From Jatrophihabitans sp. GAS493 (GTDB lineage: Bacteria > Actinomycetota > Actinomycetes > Mycobacteriales > Jatrophihabitantaceae): a stretch of 64,000 nt of DNA. The position numbers were made by a program, and so were the translations under genes. A model generated the notes under the pieces. The model ran no database searches, was not told the DNA's origin, and worked only from the letters and a program-made list of their open reading frames with translations. The stretch lies in NCBI RefSeq assembly GCF_900230215.1, contig NZ_LT907982.1, positions 62,001 to 126,000 on the forward strand, written 5' to 3'. This document shows positions 1 to 8,800 of the stretch, piece after piece (position 1 is the stretch's first letter; each line of letters starts with the position of its first letter).

Positions 1-840
1 CAACGACGAACCCTGGTCATCGACGACGCCAACTTCCCCACCGACACCTATATCGCCGAGTCGGTGGCCCGGCTCCTCGACCTGCGCCTGCTGCGGGTCG
101 CACCGGGTGAATTCGCGCCCGACGAGGACACCGCCGTCGTCGCCTACAGCGTGGTCGACTACCGCAGCGGCGAGCTCTTCGACACCGCGGCGATCACCGC
201 CGCCGCCCACGACGCCGGCGCGATCGCGCTCTGGGACCTCTGCCACGCCGCCGGCGCCCTGGAGATCGGGTTGGACGATCTCGGCGCGGACCTGGCGGTC
301 GGATGCTCATACAAGTACCTCAACGGCGGCCCGGGGGCACCGGCCTGGGCCTACGTGGCCGACCGGCATCAACGGGTCATAGATCTGCCGATCACCGGGT
401 GGCACGGTCATCAAGACCCCTTCTCGCTGGCTAAAAACTTTAGCCCAGCCGACGGGATCGAACGGCTGCGGATCGGCACACCGCCGGTGCTCTCGATGCA
501 GGCCCTGGCCAGCGCCCTGGACGTCTGGACCGGCGTCTCGGTCGCCGATGTACGGCAGAAGTCGCTGGCCCTGACCGACCTGGTGATCGACTACGCCGAC
601 CGCGAACTGGCCAGATTCGGCGTCGAGGTGATCACTCCGCGCGAGCATGAGCGACGAGGTTCGCAGGTGGCGCTGCGCATCCCGGACGCGCTGCAGGTGA
701 TGCAGGAGCTCATCAACCAGGGCGTGATGGGCGATTTCCGGGCTCCGGATCTGCTCCGCCTCGGGCTCACCCCGTTGACTCTCAGCTACGCCGATGTGTG
801 GGACGCGATGGCGATTCTGCAGCAGCTCCTGCAGCCCTAG
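1..840 (+). CDS. kynU: Kynureninase, 3' part (5' end outside window)
   Basis: The reading frame is open from base 1 and ends at TAG 838-840, so 279 codons are visible. Full-length kynureninase is about 400-420 residues, so roughly the first third is missing. Kynureninase is a PLP enzyme that splits kynurenine or 3-hydroxykynurenine into (hydroxy)anthranilate and alanine in tryptophan breakdown. The family signature is clear: ANFPTDTYIAE near the visible start, then WDLCHAAGALE, then the Schiff-base region CSYKYLNGGPGAPA, with the PLP lysine at bases 313-315. A GTG at base 64 is internal and should not be taken as the start. The next gene on this strand begins about 90 bases later and looks unrelated. 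Confidence 0.93.
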   Translation, partial: QRRTLVIDDANFPTDTYIAESVARLLDLRLLRVAPGEFAPDEDTAVVAYSVVDYRSGELFDTAAITAAAHDAGAIALWDLCHAAGALEIGLDDLGADLAVGCSYKYLNGGPGAPAWAYVADRHQRVIDLPITGWHGHQDPFSLAKNFSPADGIERLRIGTPPVLSMQALASALDVWTGVSVADVRQKSLALTDLVIDYADRELARFGVEVITPREHERRGSQVALRIPDALQVMQELINQGVMGDFRAPDLLRLGLTPLTLSYADVWDAMAILQQLLQP

Positions 841-916
841 AGCCAACGCTAGAACCACCGCTAGAGCCACCATGGCGCCACGGTGAGCCAAAGTGGCTTG
901 CAGTAGTGCCATTCAT

Positions 917-931
917 GTGCCACAGTGGCAC
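917..931. promoter_or_regulatory. Candidate operator: perfect inverted repeat before the RHH gene
   Basis: GTGCCAC and GTGGCAC form a perfect 7-bp inverted repeat around a single A. It ends one base before the ATG of the ribbon-helix-helix gene at 933. A further GTGCCA copy lies at 906-911. Ribbon-helix-helix proteins often repress their own promoters by binding short palindromes, so this may be an autoregulatory site. That role is inferred. The closeness to the ATG also suggests a leaderless or nearly leaderless transcript. Confidence 0.4.
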
Positions 932-932
932 C

Positions 933-1502
933 ATGGATCTGACACCGCATGTGAACAACCTCGGACGTGAGTTCGCCACGCTCGCCGAAACCGGCGGCGA
1001 AGAGGCCCGAACGCTCGTCGAACGCCTGACCGGAGCGCTGGAGTCAGCGATCCGGATGACCCTGCTGGATGCCCTGTCGGCGGCGGCCGACGAGATCTCC
1101 CGGGACCTCGCTCCGGGTTCGGTCGAGGTGCGGCTGCGCGGACGGGACCCGAGCTTCGTCGTCACCCTGCCTGCGGGCCCAGCTTCCGACTTCGCCCCCG
1201 GTTTTGCCCCCGACTTCGCCCACAACGTCGATACCGGCGCGGCCGTGGGATCCGCGGCTGGCACCGTCGACGCCGACCTGCTCGTCGCCGAAGACGGCCC
1301 CGCGGCGCGCATCAACGTACGCCTCCCCGAGCAGCTCAAGACCTCGGTCGAGGCGGCCGCGGCCAAGGAGGGTCGCTCGGTCAACGCATGGCTGGTGCGG
1401 GCCGCAGCCGCCGCGCTACAGCGCTCCGATCGCGACCAGCGTCCCGAGCCACACGGCGGTGGCCGGCGCAGCAAGCAGGGCTTCACCGGCTGGGTGCGCT
1501 GA
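933..1502 (+). CDS. Ribbon-helix-helix (HicB/Arc-like) protein
   Basis: 189 residues from ATG 933. An in-frame ATG at 798 lies inside kynU and is unlikely. The C-terminal part (about residues 125-163, starting ARINVRLPEQLKTSVEAAA and ending in NAWLVRAA) is a ribbon-helix-helix DNA-binding fold of the kind annotated as HicB-family antitoxin. The N-terminal 90 residues are helical and unrecognised. A short three-fold repeat (DFAPGFAPDFA, from a 12-bp repeat at 1188-1223) sits in the linker. No HicA toxin gene is adjacent. Instead a DUF4097 gene and a DrrAB exporter follow, so it is more likely the regulator of that operon than an antitoxin. Function is inferred from fold and context. Confidence 0.75.
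   Translation: MDLTPHVNNLGREFATLAETGGEEARTLVERLTGALESAIRMTLLDALSAAADEISRDLAPGSVEVRLRGRDPSFVVTLPAGPASDFAPGFAPDFAHNVDTGAAVGSAAGTVDADLLVAEDGPAARINVRLPEQLKTSVEAAAAKEGRSVNAWLVRAAAAALQRSDRDQRPEPHGGGRRSKQGFTGWVR
1188..1223. repeat. Three 12-bp copies in the RHH gene linker
   Basis: Units at 1188-1199, 1200-1211 and 1212-1223 follow GACTTCGCCCCC with several changes in the middle copy. They encode DFAPGFAPDFAH in the linker before the DNA-binding domain and keep the frame. Confidence 0.8.
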
Positions 1503-1518
1503 CCCACCCGCCCAACAC

Positions 1519-1556
1519 CTGAACGCCAACATCTGAACGCCAACATGAACGCCAAC
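1519..1556. repeat. Tandem repeat, 14-bp unit
   Basis: Two exact copies of CTGAACGCCAACAT at 1519-1532 and 1533-1546, plus a partial third copy to 1556. The repeat fills the gap between the RHH gene and the DUF4097 gene, just upstream of the GGAGA ribosome binding site at 1558-1562. It looks like replication slippage. No regulatory role is evident. Confidence 0.85.
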
Positions 1557-1567
1557 TGGAGACAACT

Positions 1568-2449
1568 ATGCCAAGTTACGAAACACCGCAACCAATCTCG
1601 GTGACGCTCGAACTGAGCGTCGGCAATGTACGCATCACCGCCAGTGAGCGCACCGACAGCGTCATCGAGGTGCGGCCGACCGACCCCGCTGACGACTCTG
1701 ACGTCAAGGCCGCGCAGCAGGTCCGGGTCGACTACACCAACGGCACCCTCAGAGTCACCGGACCGAAGTCGAAGGTTTTCGACTTCTCCCACCGATCCAA
1801 ATCGGTCGACGTGACGATCGGGATACCCAGTGACTCCCACCTCTCCGCGACGATGCAGGTCGGCGATCTGCACTGCGCTGGACGCCTCGGCGAGTGCTCG
1901 TACAAGACCTCCGTCGGAAACCTCTGGTCGCAGCAGTCGGCGGCCCTACGCATACAGACATCGATCGGCGATGTCAGCGCCGACGAGATCGCCGGTGACG
2001 CCGAGATCGCGACCGGATCGGGGCGAGTCCAGCTCGGCCAGGTCGACGGCGCAGCCGAGGTGAAGAACTCCAATGGCGACACCGAACTGGATGCCGTCAC
2101 CGGTGACGTGCGAGTGCGCTCGGCCAACGGCAGCATCCGGGTCGACCGAGCCGGAGCCGGTGTCGATGCCAAGACCTCCAACGGCGACATCCGAGTCGGC
2201 GAGGTCGTCGGCGGTTCGGTGGTGCTCGCGACCGCGAAGGGCGACCTCGACGTGGGCGTCGCCGAAGGTACCGCCGCCTGGCTGCAGCTCAACACCGCGT
2301 TCGGGCACGTCCGGAATCTGCTGGACCCCGCGGCCCAGCCCGGCGACTCCGACCAGCGAGTCGAGGTGCACGGGCGCACGTCCTATGGCGACATCACGGT
2401 TCGCCGCGCCCCATCCCAGTCTGGACGAGTGAACCATGACCAGTCCTGA
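1568..2449 (+). CDS. DUF4097 beta-strand repeat protein
   Basis: 293 residues, ATG 1568 with GGAGA six bases upstream. The protein is a series of short beta-strand repeats of the DUF4097 (putative adhesin) type, with recurring GNVRI, GDVSADEI, SNGDTELDAVTGDVRV and SNGDIRVGEV blocks predicted to build a right-handed beta-helix. There is no signal peptide or membrane segment, so it is probably cytoplasmic or only peripherally associated with the envelope. Its last 14 bases overlap the start of the ABC ATPase gene, so the two are translationally coupled. The pairing DUF4097 plus DrrAB-type exporter occurs in other actinobacteria, but its function is not known. Confidence 0.8.
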   Translation: MPSYETPQPISVTLELSVGNVRITASERTDSVIEVRPTDPADDSDVKAAQQVRVDYTNGTLRVTGPKSKVFDFSHRSKSVDVTIGIPSDSHLSATMQVGDLHCAGRLGECSYKTSVGNLWSQQSAALRIQTSIGDVSADEIAGDAEIATGSGRVQLGQVDGAAEVKNSNGDTELDAVTGDVRVRSANGSIRVDRAGAGVDAKTSNGDIRVGEVVGGSVVLATAKGDLDVGVAEGTAAWLQLNTAFGHVRNLLDPAAQPGDSDQRVEVHGRTSYGDITVRRAPSQSGRVNHDQS

Positions 2450-3422
2450 ATCCCCGCCGGCGATCACGACGACCGGCCTGCGCAAATCCTTCGGCGACCA
2501 GGTCGTCCTCGACGGGCTCGATCTGAGCGTGCGACGGGGGACGGTCTTCGCACTACTCGGTGCAAACGGTGCCGGGAAGACCACGACGATCAGGATTCTG
2601 ACCACCCTCATCCGGGCCGACGGCGGAGGGGCTCAGGTGGCCGGCCACGATGTCGGCCTTGAACCGGACGCCGTGCGCGCCGCGATCGGCGTGACAGGGC
2701 AGTTCTCCGCCGTGGACAACCTGCTGACCGGGATGGAGAACCTGTTGCTGATGGCGGATCTTCATCACCTCGGCAAGGACGAGCGCCGTCGACGTACGGC
2801 GAAGCTGCTCGAAGAGTTCGATCTCCGGGACGCGGCCAAGAAGCCGGCGTCCACCTACTCCGGCGGGATGCGGCGCCGGCTCGACCTGGCGATGACACTG
2901 GTCGGCGACCCGCAGGTGATCTTCCTCGACGAGCCGACCACCGGACTCGACCCGCGCGGACGCCGGGACATGTGGCGGATCGTGCGGGAGTTGGTGGCCA
3001 CCGGCGTCACCATCTTCCTGACCACCCAATACCTGGAGGAGGCCGACGAGCTGGCCGACCGGATCGCCGTGCTCGACCGGGGGCGGGTGATCGCGGAGGG
3101 CAGCTCCGAGGAGCTCAAGCGTCGCATCCCGGGTGGGCACATTCGCCTGCGGTTCTCCGACCGGCAGCATCTGGAGACGGCTCTGGGGGCGCTCGACAAC
3201 GCCACCCGCGACAGGGATGCCCTGGCCCTACGGGTTCCCAGCGACGGCAGCCTGAGCTCGCTGAAGTCGCTGCTCGACCGCATCGACCAGATCGACCAGA
3301 TCGACCAGGTCAACGGCCGGCACTTCGAGGTCGGCGAGCTCTCCGTCCACACTCCCGATCTCGACGACGTCTTCCTCGCCCTGACCACCAACTCAACGAA
3401 GGAGAAGGCGAGGACCTCATGA
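2436..3422 (+). CDS. ABC exporter ATP-binding protein, DrrA type
   Basis: 328 residues, the usual size for daunorubicin-resistance-type ATPases. It has the Walker A motif GANGAGKTT, signature YSGGMRRRL, Walker B VIFLDEPTTGLD, and an H-loop region in which Q replaces the usual His (TTQYLEEADEL), as is common in this subfamily. The C-terminal extension typical of DrrA carries a slipped repeat, DQIDQIDQ, from three 9-bp copies at 3282-3308. It would energise export by the permease encoded next. The two genes share an ATGA overlap at 3419-3422. The substrate cannot be read from sequence: drug, lipid or polyketide export are all possible. Confidence 0.9.
   Translation: MTSPESPPAITTTGLRKSFGDQVVLDGLDLSVRRGTVFALLGANGAGKTTTIRILTTLIRADGGGAQVAGHDVGLEPDAVRAAIGVTGQFSAVDNLLTGMENLLLMADLHHLGKDERRRRTAKLLEEFDLRDAAKKPASTYSGGMRRRLDLAMTLVGDPQVIFLDEPTTGLDPRGRRDMWRIVRELVATGVTIFLTTQYLEEADELADRIAVLDRGRVIAEGSSEELKRRIPGGHIRLRFSDRQHLETALGALDNATRDRDALALRVPSDGSLSSLKSLLDRIDQIDQIDQVNGRHFEVGELSVHTPDLDDVFLALTTNSTKEKARTS
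3282..3308. repeat. Three 9-bp copies in the DrrA-type gene
   Basis: Three exact copies of ATCGACCAG encode the DQIDQIDQ stretch in the C-terminal extension of the ABC ATPase. In frame and probably slippage-derived. Confidence 0.85.
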
Positions 3423-4243
3423 GCGTCGAAACCCTCACCCGTCCGGCCTCGGTCCCCCCGCGCGTCTACCCGCTGCGCGACTCGGCCACGATGCTGCGGC
3501 GAAGTCTCAAGCGCATGCAGCGCTACCCGTCGATGACCGTGATGCTCGTCGGCATGCCAATCGTCTTTCTGCTGCTCTTCGTCTATGTCTTCGGCGCCAC
3601 GTTGGGGGCCGGGCTCAGTGACGGCCGCGGCGGGCGCGGCGACTACGTCAACTACGTGGTGCCGGCGATCCTTCTGATGACGGTGGCGGCCACGGTCCAG
3701 GGCACGGCGATCTCGGTCGCGATGGACCTGACCGAGGGCATCGTGGCCCGCTTCCGCAGCATGCACATCGCGCGCGTCTCGGTCCTCGCCGGACATGTCC
3801 TCGGCAGCGTCATCCAGACGGCGATCAGCCTGACGATCGTGATCGGCGTCGCGCTGCTGGTCGGCTTCCGGCCGGTCGCCGGGCTCGGCGGGTGGCTGGC
3901 CACAGCCGGGTTCCTGCTCGCGGTGACACTCGCCCTCGTCTGGCTGGCCGTGGCACTCGGTCAGGTGAGCAAGAGCGTCGAGACGGCCAGCAACCTGCCG
4001 ATGCCTCTGGTTCTGCTGCCCTTCCTGAGCAGCGGATTCGTCCCGACCGACTCGATGCCGGCCGGCCTGCGCTGGCTGGCCGAGTGCCAGCCCTTCACGC
4101 CGATCATCGAGACGCTGCGCGGCCTGCTGATGGCCACCGCGATCGGCGACAGCGGGTGGATCGCCCTCGGCTGGATCGCCGTGATCGGCGCCGGGGGCTA
4201 TCTCTGGTCGAAGCGGCTCTTCAACCGCGAGCCCATCAACTGA
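3419..4243 (+). CDS. ABC-2 type permease, DrrB type
   Basis: 274 residues from ATG 3419, which overlaps the stop of the ATPase gene (ATGA). An open frame extends far upstream but lies inside the ATPase gene and is not used. The protein has six hydrophobic segments of the ABC-2 transporter fold, beginning with VMLVGMPIVFLLLFVYVFGA, and a Gly-rich loop DGRGGRGDYV after the first. The conserved region SFxPF-like segment appears as LLPFLSSGFVPTDSMP. It forms the membrane half of the exporter. The gene ends 16 bases before the convergent YCII gene. Confidence 0.9.
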   Translation: MSVETLTRPASVPPRVYPLRDSATMLRRSLKRMQRYPSMTVMLVGMPIVFLLLFVYVFGATLGAGLSDGRGGRGDYVNYVVPAILLMTVAATVQGTAISVAMDLTEGIVARFRSMHIARVSVLAGHVLGSVIQTAISLTIVIGVALLVGFRPVAGLGGWLATAGFLLAVTLALVWLAVALGQVSKSVETASNLPMPLVLLPFLSSGFVPTDSMPAGLRWLAECQPFTPIIETLRGLLMATAIGDSGWIALGWIAVIGAGGYLWSKRLFNREPIN

Positions 4244-4259
4244 CTTGCCGCTGGCGGCG

Positions 4260-4625
4260 CTAAGGAGTCGGGGGAGGTTGGCCGGGCGCCCGGAAGCGTC
4301 GTACCTCCTGCGGCCACCCGCAGGCCACCGCGATCTTCCCCGCCCAGAGTCGGGCCGCCTGCTCGTCGGCCACATCCACGACGGCGAACCCGCCGAGATG
4401 CTCCTTGGATTCGACGAACGGGCCGTCAGTGAACAGCGGTGTACCGCTCGAGGCGTCGACGTTGAACACGGGGGCCGCGTCATCCAGTCCGCCCGTGAAG
4501 ATGAACACCCCGGCGGCCTTCATCTCGGCCACCAACCTCCGGACGGCCAGCGACTTCTCGTGCAACTCTTCGTCGGTATGGTCGGGCACCCACTCGTCAT
4601 TGAAGACGATGAGGTATTCGGTCAT
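4260..4625 (-). CDS. YCII-related (DGPF domain) protein
   Basis: 121 residues. Start ATG at 4625-4623 is preceded by a strong AAGGAGGAG ribosome binding site. The family hallmark LFTDGPFVESKEHLGGF is present at about residues 65-81, together with the N-terminal MTEYLIVFNDE strand. YCII/DGPF proteins are small ferredoxin-like-fold proteins; in actinobacteria they are often paired with ECF sigma factors, but none is present here. Biochemical role unknown. Confidence 0.85.
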   Translation of the reverse strand: MTEYLIVFNDEWVPDHTDEELHEKSLAVRRLVAEMKAAGVFIFTGGLDDAAPVFNVDASSGTPLFTDGPFVESKEHLGGFAVVDVADEQAARLWAGKIAVACGWPQEVRRFRAPGQPPPTP

Positions 4626-4734
4626 GTCTCCTCCTTCGTTGGGGGCCGGTGGCCACCCTCCACCGACTCAACGAACGGCGGCGACCGGATTCGACACTCT
4701 CGCGAGGACCGGCCGAAACGTCGGCGGAGCTACC

Positions 4735-5748
4735 TCACAGGCTAGGCGTACCGACCACGGACGCGCGGAGCTTCTCGACCCGCTCGGCTGAACTCCACCG
4801 GACGTCGGTTGCCCAACCGAGCTTCTCGAAGAGCCAGATGACCCGGGCCGATTCGTCGATCTGGCCGCGGAGCACGCCGTGGCGGGCCGCCGTCGGATCG
4901 GCGTGGTGCAGGTTGTGCCAGCTCTCGCCGAAACTCAGGACGGCCAGCGGCCAGAAGTTCGCACTCTTGTCCCGAGAACTGAACGGCCGCTCACCGATGG
5001 TGTGGCAGATCGAGTTGATCGACCAGGTGACGTGGTGCAGGACGCAGATGCGTACCAGCGACGCCCAGAAGAATGCACTCACCGCACCGGCCAGCGACCA
5101 GGTGAGCAGCCCGCCCAGGAGCGCCGGCAGCAGCAGCGAGACGGCGACCCAGAGCGGGAAGAGCGTGTCGATGCGACGAATGTCCTTGTCACGCATCAGA
5201 TCCGGCGTGTACTTGTCGCGGTTGGTGTGCTCGACATCGAAGAGCCAGCCGATGTGCGCAAAGAAGTTGCCCTTGATCAGCGCCGGGACCGTCTCCCCGT
5301 AGCGCCACGGCGAATGCGGGTCACCCTCTTTGTCACTGAAGGCGTGATGGCGACGGTGGTCTGCGACCCAACGGATCACTGGGCCCTCGATGGCCAAACT
5401 GCCGGCGATGGCCAGCCCGATCCGCAGCCCACGGTTGGCCTTGAAGGAGGCGTGGGTGAAGTAGCGGTGGTAGCCGACGGTGATGCCCAGACCGGAGATG
5501 ACGTAGAAGACCAGCGCCAGCGTGATGTCGCTCCAGCCCAATCCCCAACCCCAGGCCACCGGGATCGCAGCGATGAGCGCGATGAACGGGATGATGACCA
5601 TGGCGTAGAGAATCGCCTGCTCGTAGCTGCGCTTCTCGCCCTCAAAAACCGGCTTGGGGGCTGGCTTGGCCGCGGTCGCGGCGGCGGGCTCGGTCTGCGT
5701 CGCGTCGCGCTCGGACGGATCGACCGATACGTCGTCAAGAATGGTCAA
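4735..5748 (-). CDS. Acyl-CoA / fatty acid desaturase
   Basis: 337 residues, start TTG at 5748-5746 with GAAGGG about eight bases upstream. This membrane di-iron enzyme introduces a cis double bond into acyl chains, usually at position 9. All three histidine boxes are present: HRYFTH, HRRHH and HNLHH (in ESWHNLHHADPTAARHG). Two pairs of hydrophobic helices flank them. The N-terminal tail is rich in Ala and Pro. A role in membrane fluidity is expected from the family. It stands alone between a YCII gene and a secreted-protein gene. Confidence 0.92.
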   Translation of the reverse strand: MTILDDVSVDPSERDATQTEPAAATAAKPAPKPVFEGEKRSYEQAILYAMVIIPFIALIAAIPVAWGWGLGWSDITLALVFYVISGLGITVGYHRYFTHASFKANRGLRIGLAIAGSLAIEGPVIRWVADHRRHHAFSDKEGDPHSPWRYGETVPALIKGNFFAHIGWLFDVEHTNRDKYTPDLMRDKDIRRIDTLFPLWVAVSLLLPALLGGLLTWSLAGAVSAFFWASLVRICVLHHVTWSINSICHTIGERPFSSRDKSANFWPLAVLSFGESWHNLHHADPTAARHGVLRGQIDESARVIWLFEKLGWATDVRWSSAERVEKLRASVVGTPSL

Positions 5749-5896
5749 GATAAGTGCCCTTCGTGCGCCCCGTGTTTCCTACCTGATCGGGTGGAGGTGC
5801 CACGAACCTTAGCGCAACTACCTACGCCACCGTAAGTTACCGAGACGTAGTCTCAGCGGGTCGCCAGCTGCCGTTCGCCGGCCCGTCACCGACCGG

Positions 5897-8800
5897 TTAC
5901 CCCGACGCCGGCAACCCCAGCAGCCCGGCCGAGTTCACCGCCTGGATGCTCACCGCCGTCGAACCCTTCGGCACGGCAACCCGCTGGGTCGAACCGGCCG
6001 CCGCCGAGGCGCTGACCCGAGTCGTCACCCCGGACGGCTGAGCCGTGACGAGGTAGGCCGCCGGGGTCCCGGCGTACCAGGTGGAGCCGGGAGCCAGGAA
6101 GGAGGCGGTCGTGGCGCCGGGCGACCAACTCAGCGATCGCACCGCTCCCGGCGGGCGGGTCACCGTGCCGTAGTTGCCGGTGTTGCGCTCGTCGTGCTGC
6201 CAGCGCCACCACTGATCATTCCCGGAGGCCTTCCCGGCGGTGCTCCACGCGAAGAGGTAACCCTCGCGGGTGGTGGTGACGATGTCGGTATGGCCGTTAC
6301 CCAGTAGATCGCCGGCCGCCGGGGCGAAGACGTTCCAGCCGGTGGTGAACTTCGGGAAGCCCGACGCCGGCGTACCGAGTGCGTTGTAGCCCATCACCGC
6401 CGAAGAGTCACCGCCCTCGATCACGCCGCCGAGACCGAATCCGTCGGTGTCGACGAAGATGGGCGAGCTCAGGAAGCCGAGGCCCTGCCGGGTGGCCGGG
6501 AATCCGAAGGACGTCCCACCGCCGTTGGCGTTGTACACACTCTCGTATTCGTCGATCCCATTGCCGGTGTTGTTCCCCAGCTCCGACAGGGCAAGCGAGA
6601 TCGCGCCGGACTCCGACTGCGCGTACTTCAGACTCCCGGCCAGTTTGCCGAAGGCGCCCGAGGTGGTGAAGGCGGCCGGAACGTCCGGGAAGCGTGGGCC
6701 GGAGAGGATGTTCTGCAGCCCGCCCGGTTCCAGGAACTGGGAGAGGCCCGGGCCGACGGCGGCGTAGGTGGTCGTCGTCTGGCCGGCGCCGTTGAGCAGG
6801 AAGGGCACCCCGAAGTCGGGGCTCACCGCCACCGAGTCCCGGCCGGAGTTGTTGACGTCGGCCGAGACGACCGAGGAGGTGCCCTCGGTGATGAACTCCT
6901 GGGCCGATCCGTAGAACTCGATGATGCTCTGCAACCGCACCGGCCAGCCGGTCCGCAGCGAGCCATCGGCGTTGTAGGCAAAGGTGAAACTGTAGCCGAG
7001 CGGCTGGATACCGGCGCCCTGGATCATCGTGTATTGCGAGCGGATCACCAGCGACGGCGGCTTGTTACGCCCGTCCAGGTAGGCCACCGCGGGCGTCGCG
7101 TCGAGCTTCTGATCGTCGACCAGGCTGTACCCGGAGGGGACGCTCGGCGGGGTCGGGAAGTCGACCTTCACCGGCCACCCCGGCAGATCCTGGCCAGCCG
7201 CGTTCCAGGCGTGCAGCCGCCCGTCCCAGGCGGCCTGGACGATGTCCAGCTGCCCGTCGCCGTTGAGGTCGACCAGCACCGGCGCGGCCACCGCGCCCTT
7301 GGTCGGCAACCGCGTGTAGGAGAGTTTCGGACGCGGAATCGGCGGGGCGCTGACCCCGGTGTCGAGCGTCTTGGGCCAGCCCGGGAGCAGCTGCCCGTGG
7401 TCGTCCCAGGCATAGACCGAGCCGTCGATGGTGGTGGCGACGATGTCCTGGTGGCCGGTGTTGAAGAGATCGCCGACGGCCACATCGGCCAGGATCGGTT
7501 CATGTCCGGGGTCCACCCCCGGCTCGGGGTTCAGCACGCTCACCGGCTTGGTGCTCACCGGCCAGCCCGGCAGCTCCGCACCGGTAGCCGGATCGATGGC
7601 CTGCACCTGTCCGTCGGTGGTGCCGAAGATCAGGTCCTGCCGGCCGGTGCCGTTCAGGTCGACCAGGGCCGGCTGGCTCTCCCCGCTGGAGGAGGTGCGC
7701 AGCGGGAAACCGGCCAGCAGGGTGGCGTCGTGGTGGACGTTGATCGCCCGCCGGTCCATCCCGACCCGTCCGGAGGTGTCGGTCACTCGCAGCCGCAGCG
7801 TCACCGCGTACTGCTCGGAGGTCGGCAGGTCCTTCGTCTGGGAGACGGCAAAGGTGGCGTTCCAGAACGACTTGGGCACCGAGGCAGTAGAGAAGTTCCC
7901 TAGATTTCCCTGCCAATCGCCACTTCCGGTGCCGGTGGCGACGGGCGTGAAGCTGCCCGGTTGCGCGCCGAGCCCCATCTCCAGGGTGTACTGCCAGCTC
8001 TGCCCGGCGGCGGCGTGGATACTGCCGGCCACCGGCACGCTGGCCTGCGACTGCGGGTCGAAGAGGGCGTACCAGTCAGGCGAGGTGATGGCCGCGGTTG
8101 GCGCCAGCGTCCCGGCCGGGACCGAACTGCTGCCGGCCGCGGTGATGCTCTGCAGCGCGGCGTACATGTCCGGGATGCCGTAGCCGTACTGAAGGCTCCA
8201 GTCGCCCGGGGCGCCGGGCCAGGCCAGCGAGGTGTCGGTGACCGGTTTGGCGGTGGCCCGCAGTACCTGGATCGCCTGCTCGCCGGTGAACGGCTGGCTG
8301 AGATGGCCGACCGCGTACTCGTGCTGGCCCCAGGACATCACCAGCCCGAAGAGGCCACCGAGGGCCGACGTGGAGGCCGAGGTACTCCCCTGCCCGGCGA
8401 CCGAGAACATGTTGTGCGTGCCCCAGCTCGTCTCGTCGGCCCGAATCCACTTGGTGTTCGAGGAGTCGGCCACCGCGCCGTTGCCGGGGACGACCCCCGG
8501 CCAGTACATGCCGCCCTGGTGGTCGGTGGAGTCGAAGTCATTGCTGGCATCGACCATCGCCACCCCCCGCTTGGTCAGCGCGGCGATGGTCTGCCGCATG
8601 AAGGTCGAGTACCCGAGGTCGGCGGTGACCGAGGTGACGACGCTGGCCCCGGCCTGAGCCGCGTAGAGCCACGCCTTGGCCAGGGTGTCGGTCGCGTCCA
8701 GGGCCTCGGCGCCCGCCTTCACCGGCATGATCATGCAGGCCGGGCACATGCTGAGGGTGTTCAGCATCTGATCGTCGGAGTGGCTGTAGGTGGCGTCAAC

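Noticed and set aside
933..1502. HicAB-type toxin-antitoxin pair
   Set aside because: Only the RHH half is present. Neither neighbour resembles HicA or another small toxin.
2855..4483. 542-codon minus-strand open frame antisense to the DrrAB genes
   Set aside because: Translation is rich in Arg, Asp and His from GC-rich codons and matches no family; the DrrAB genes explain the region.
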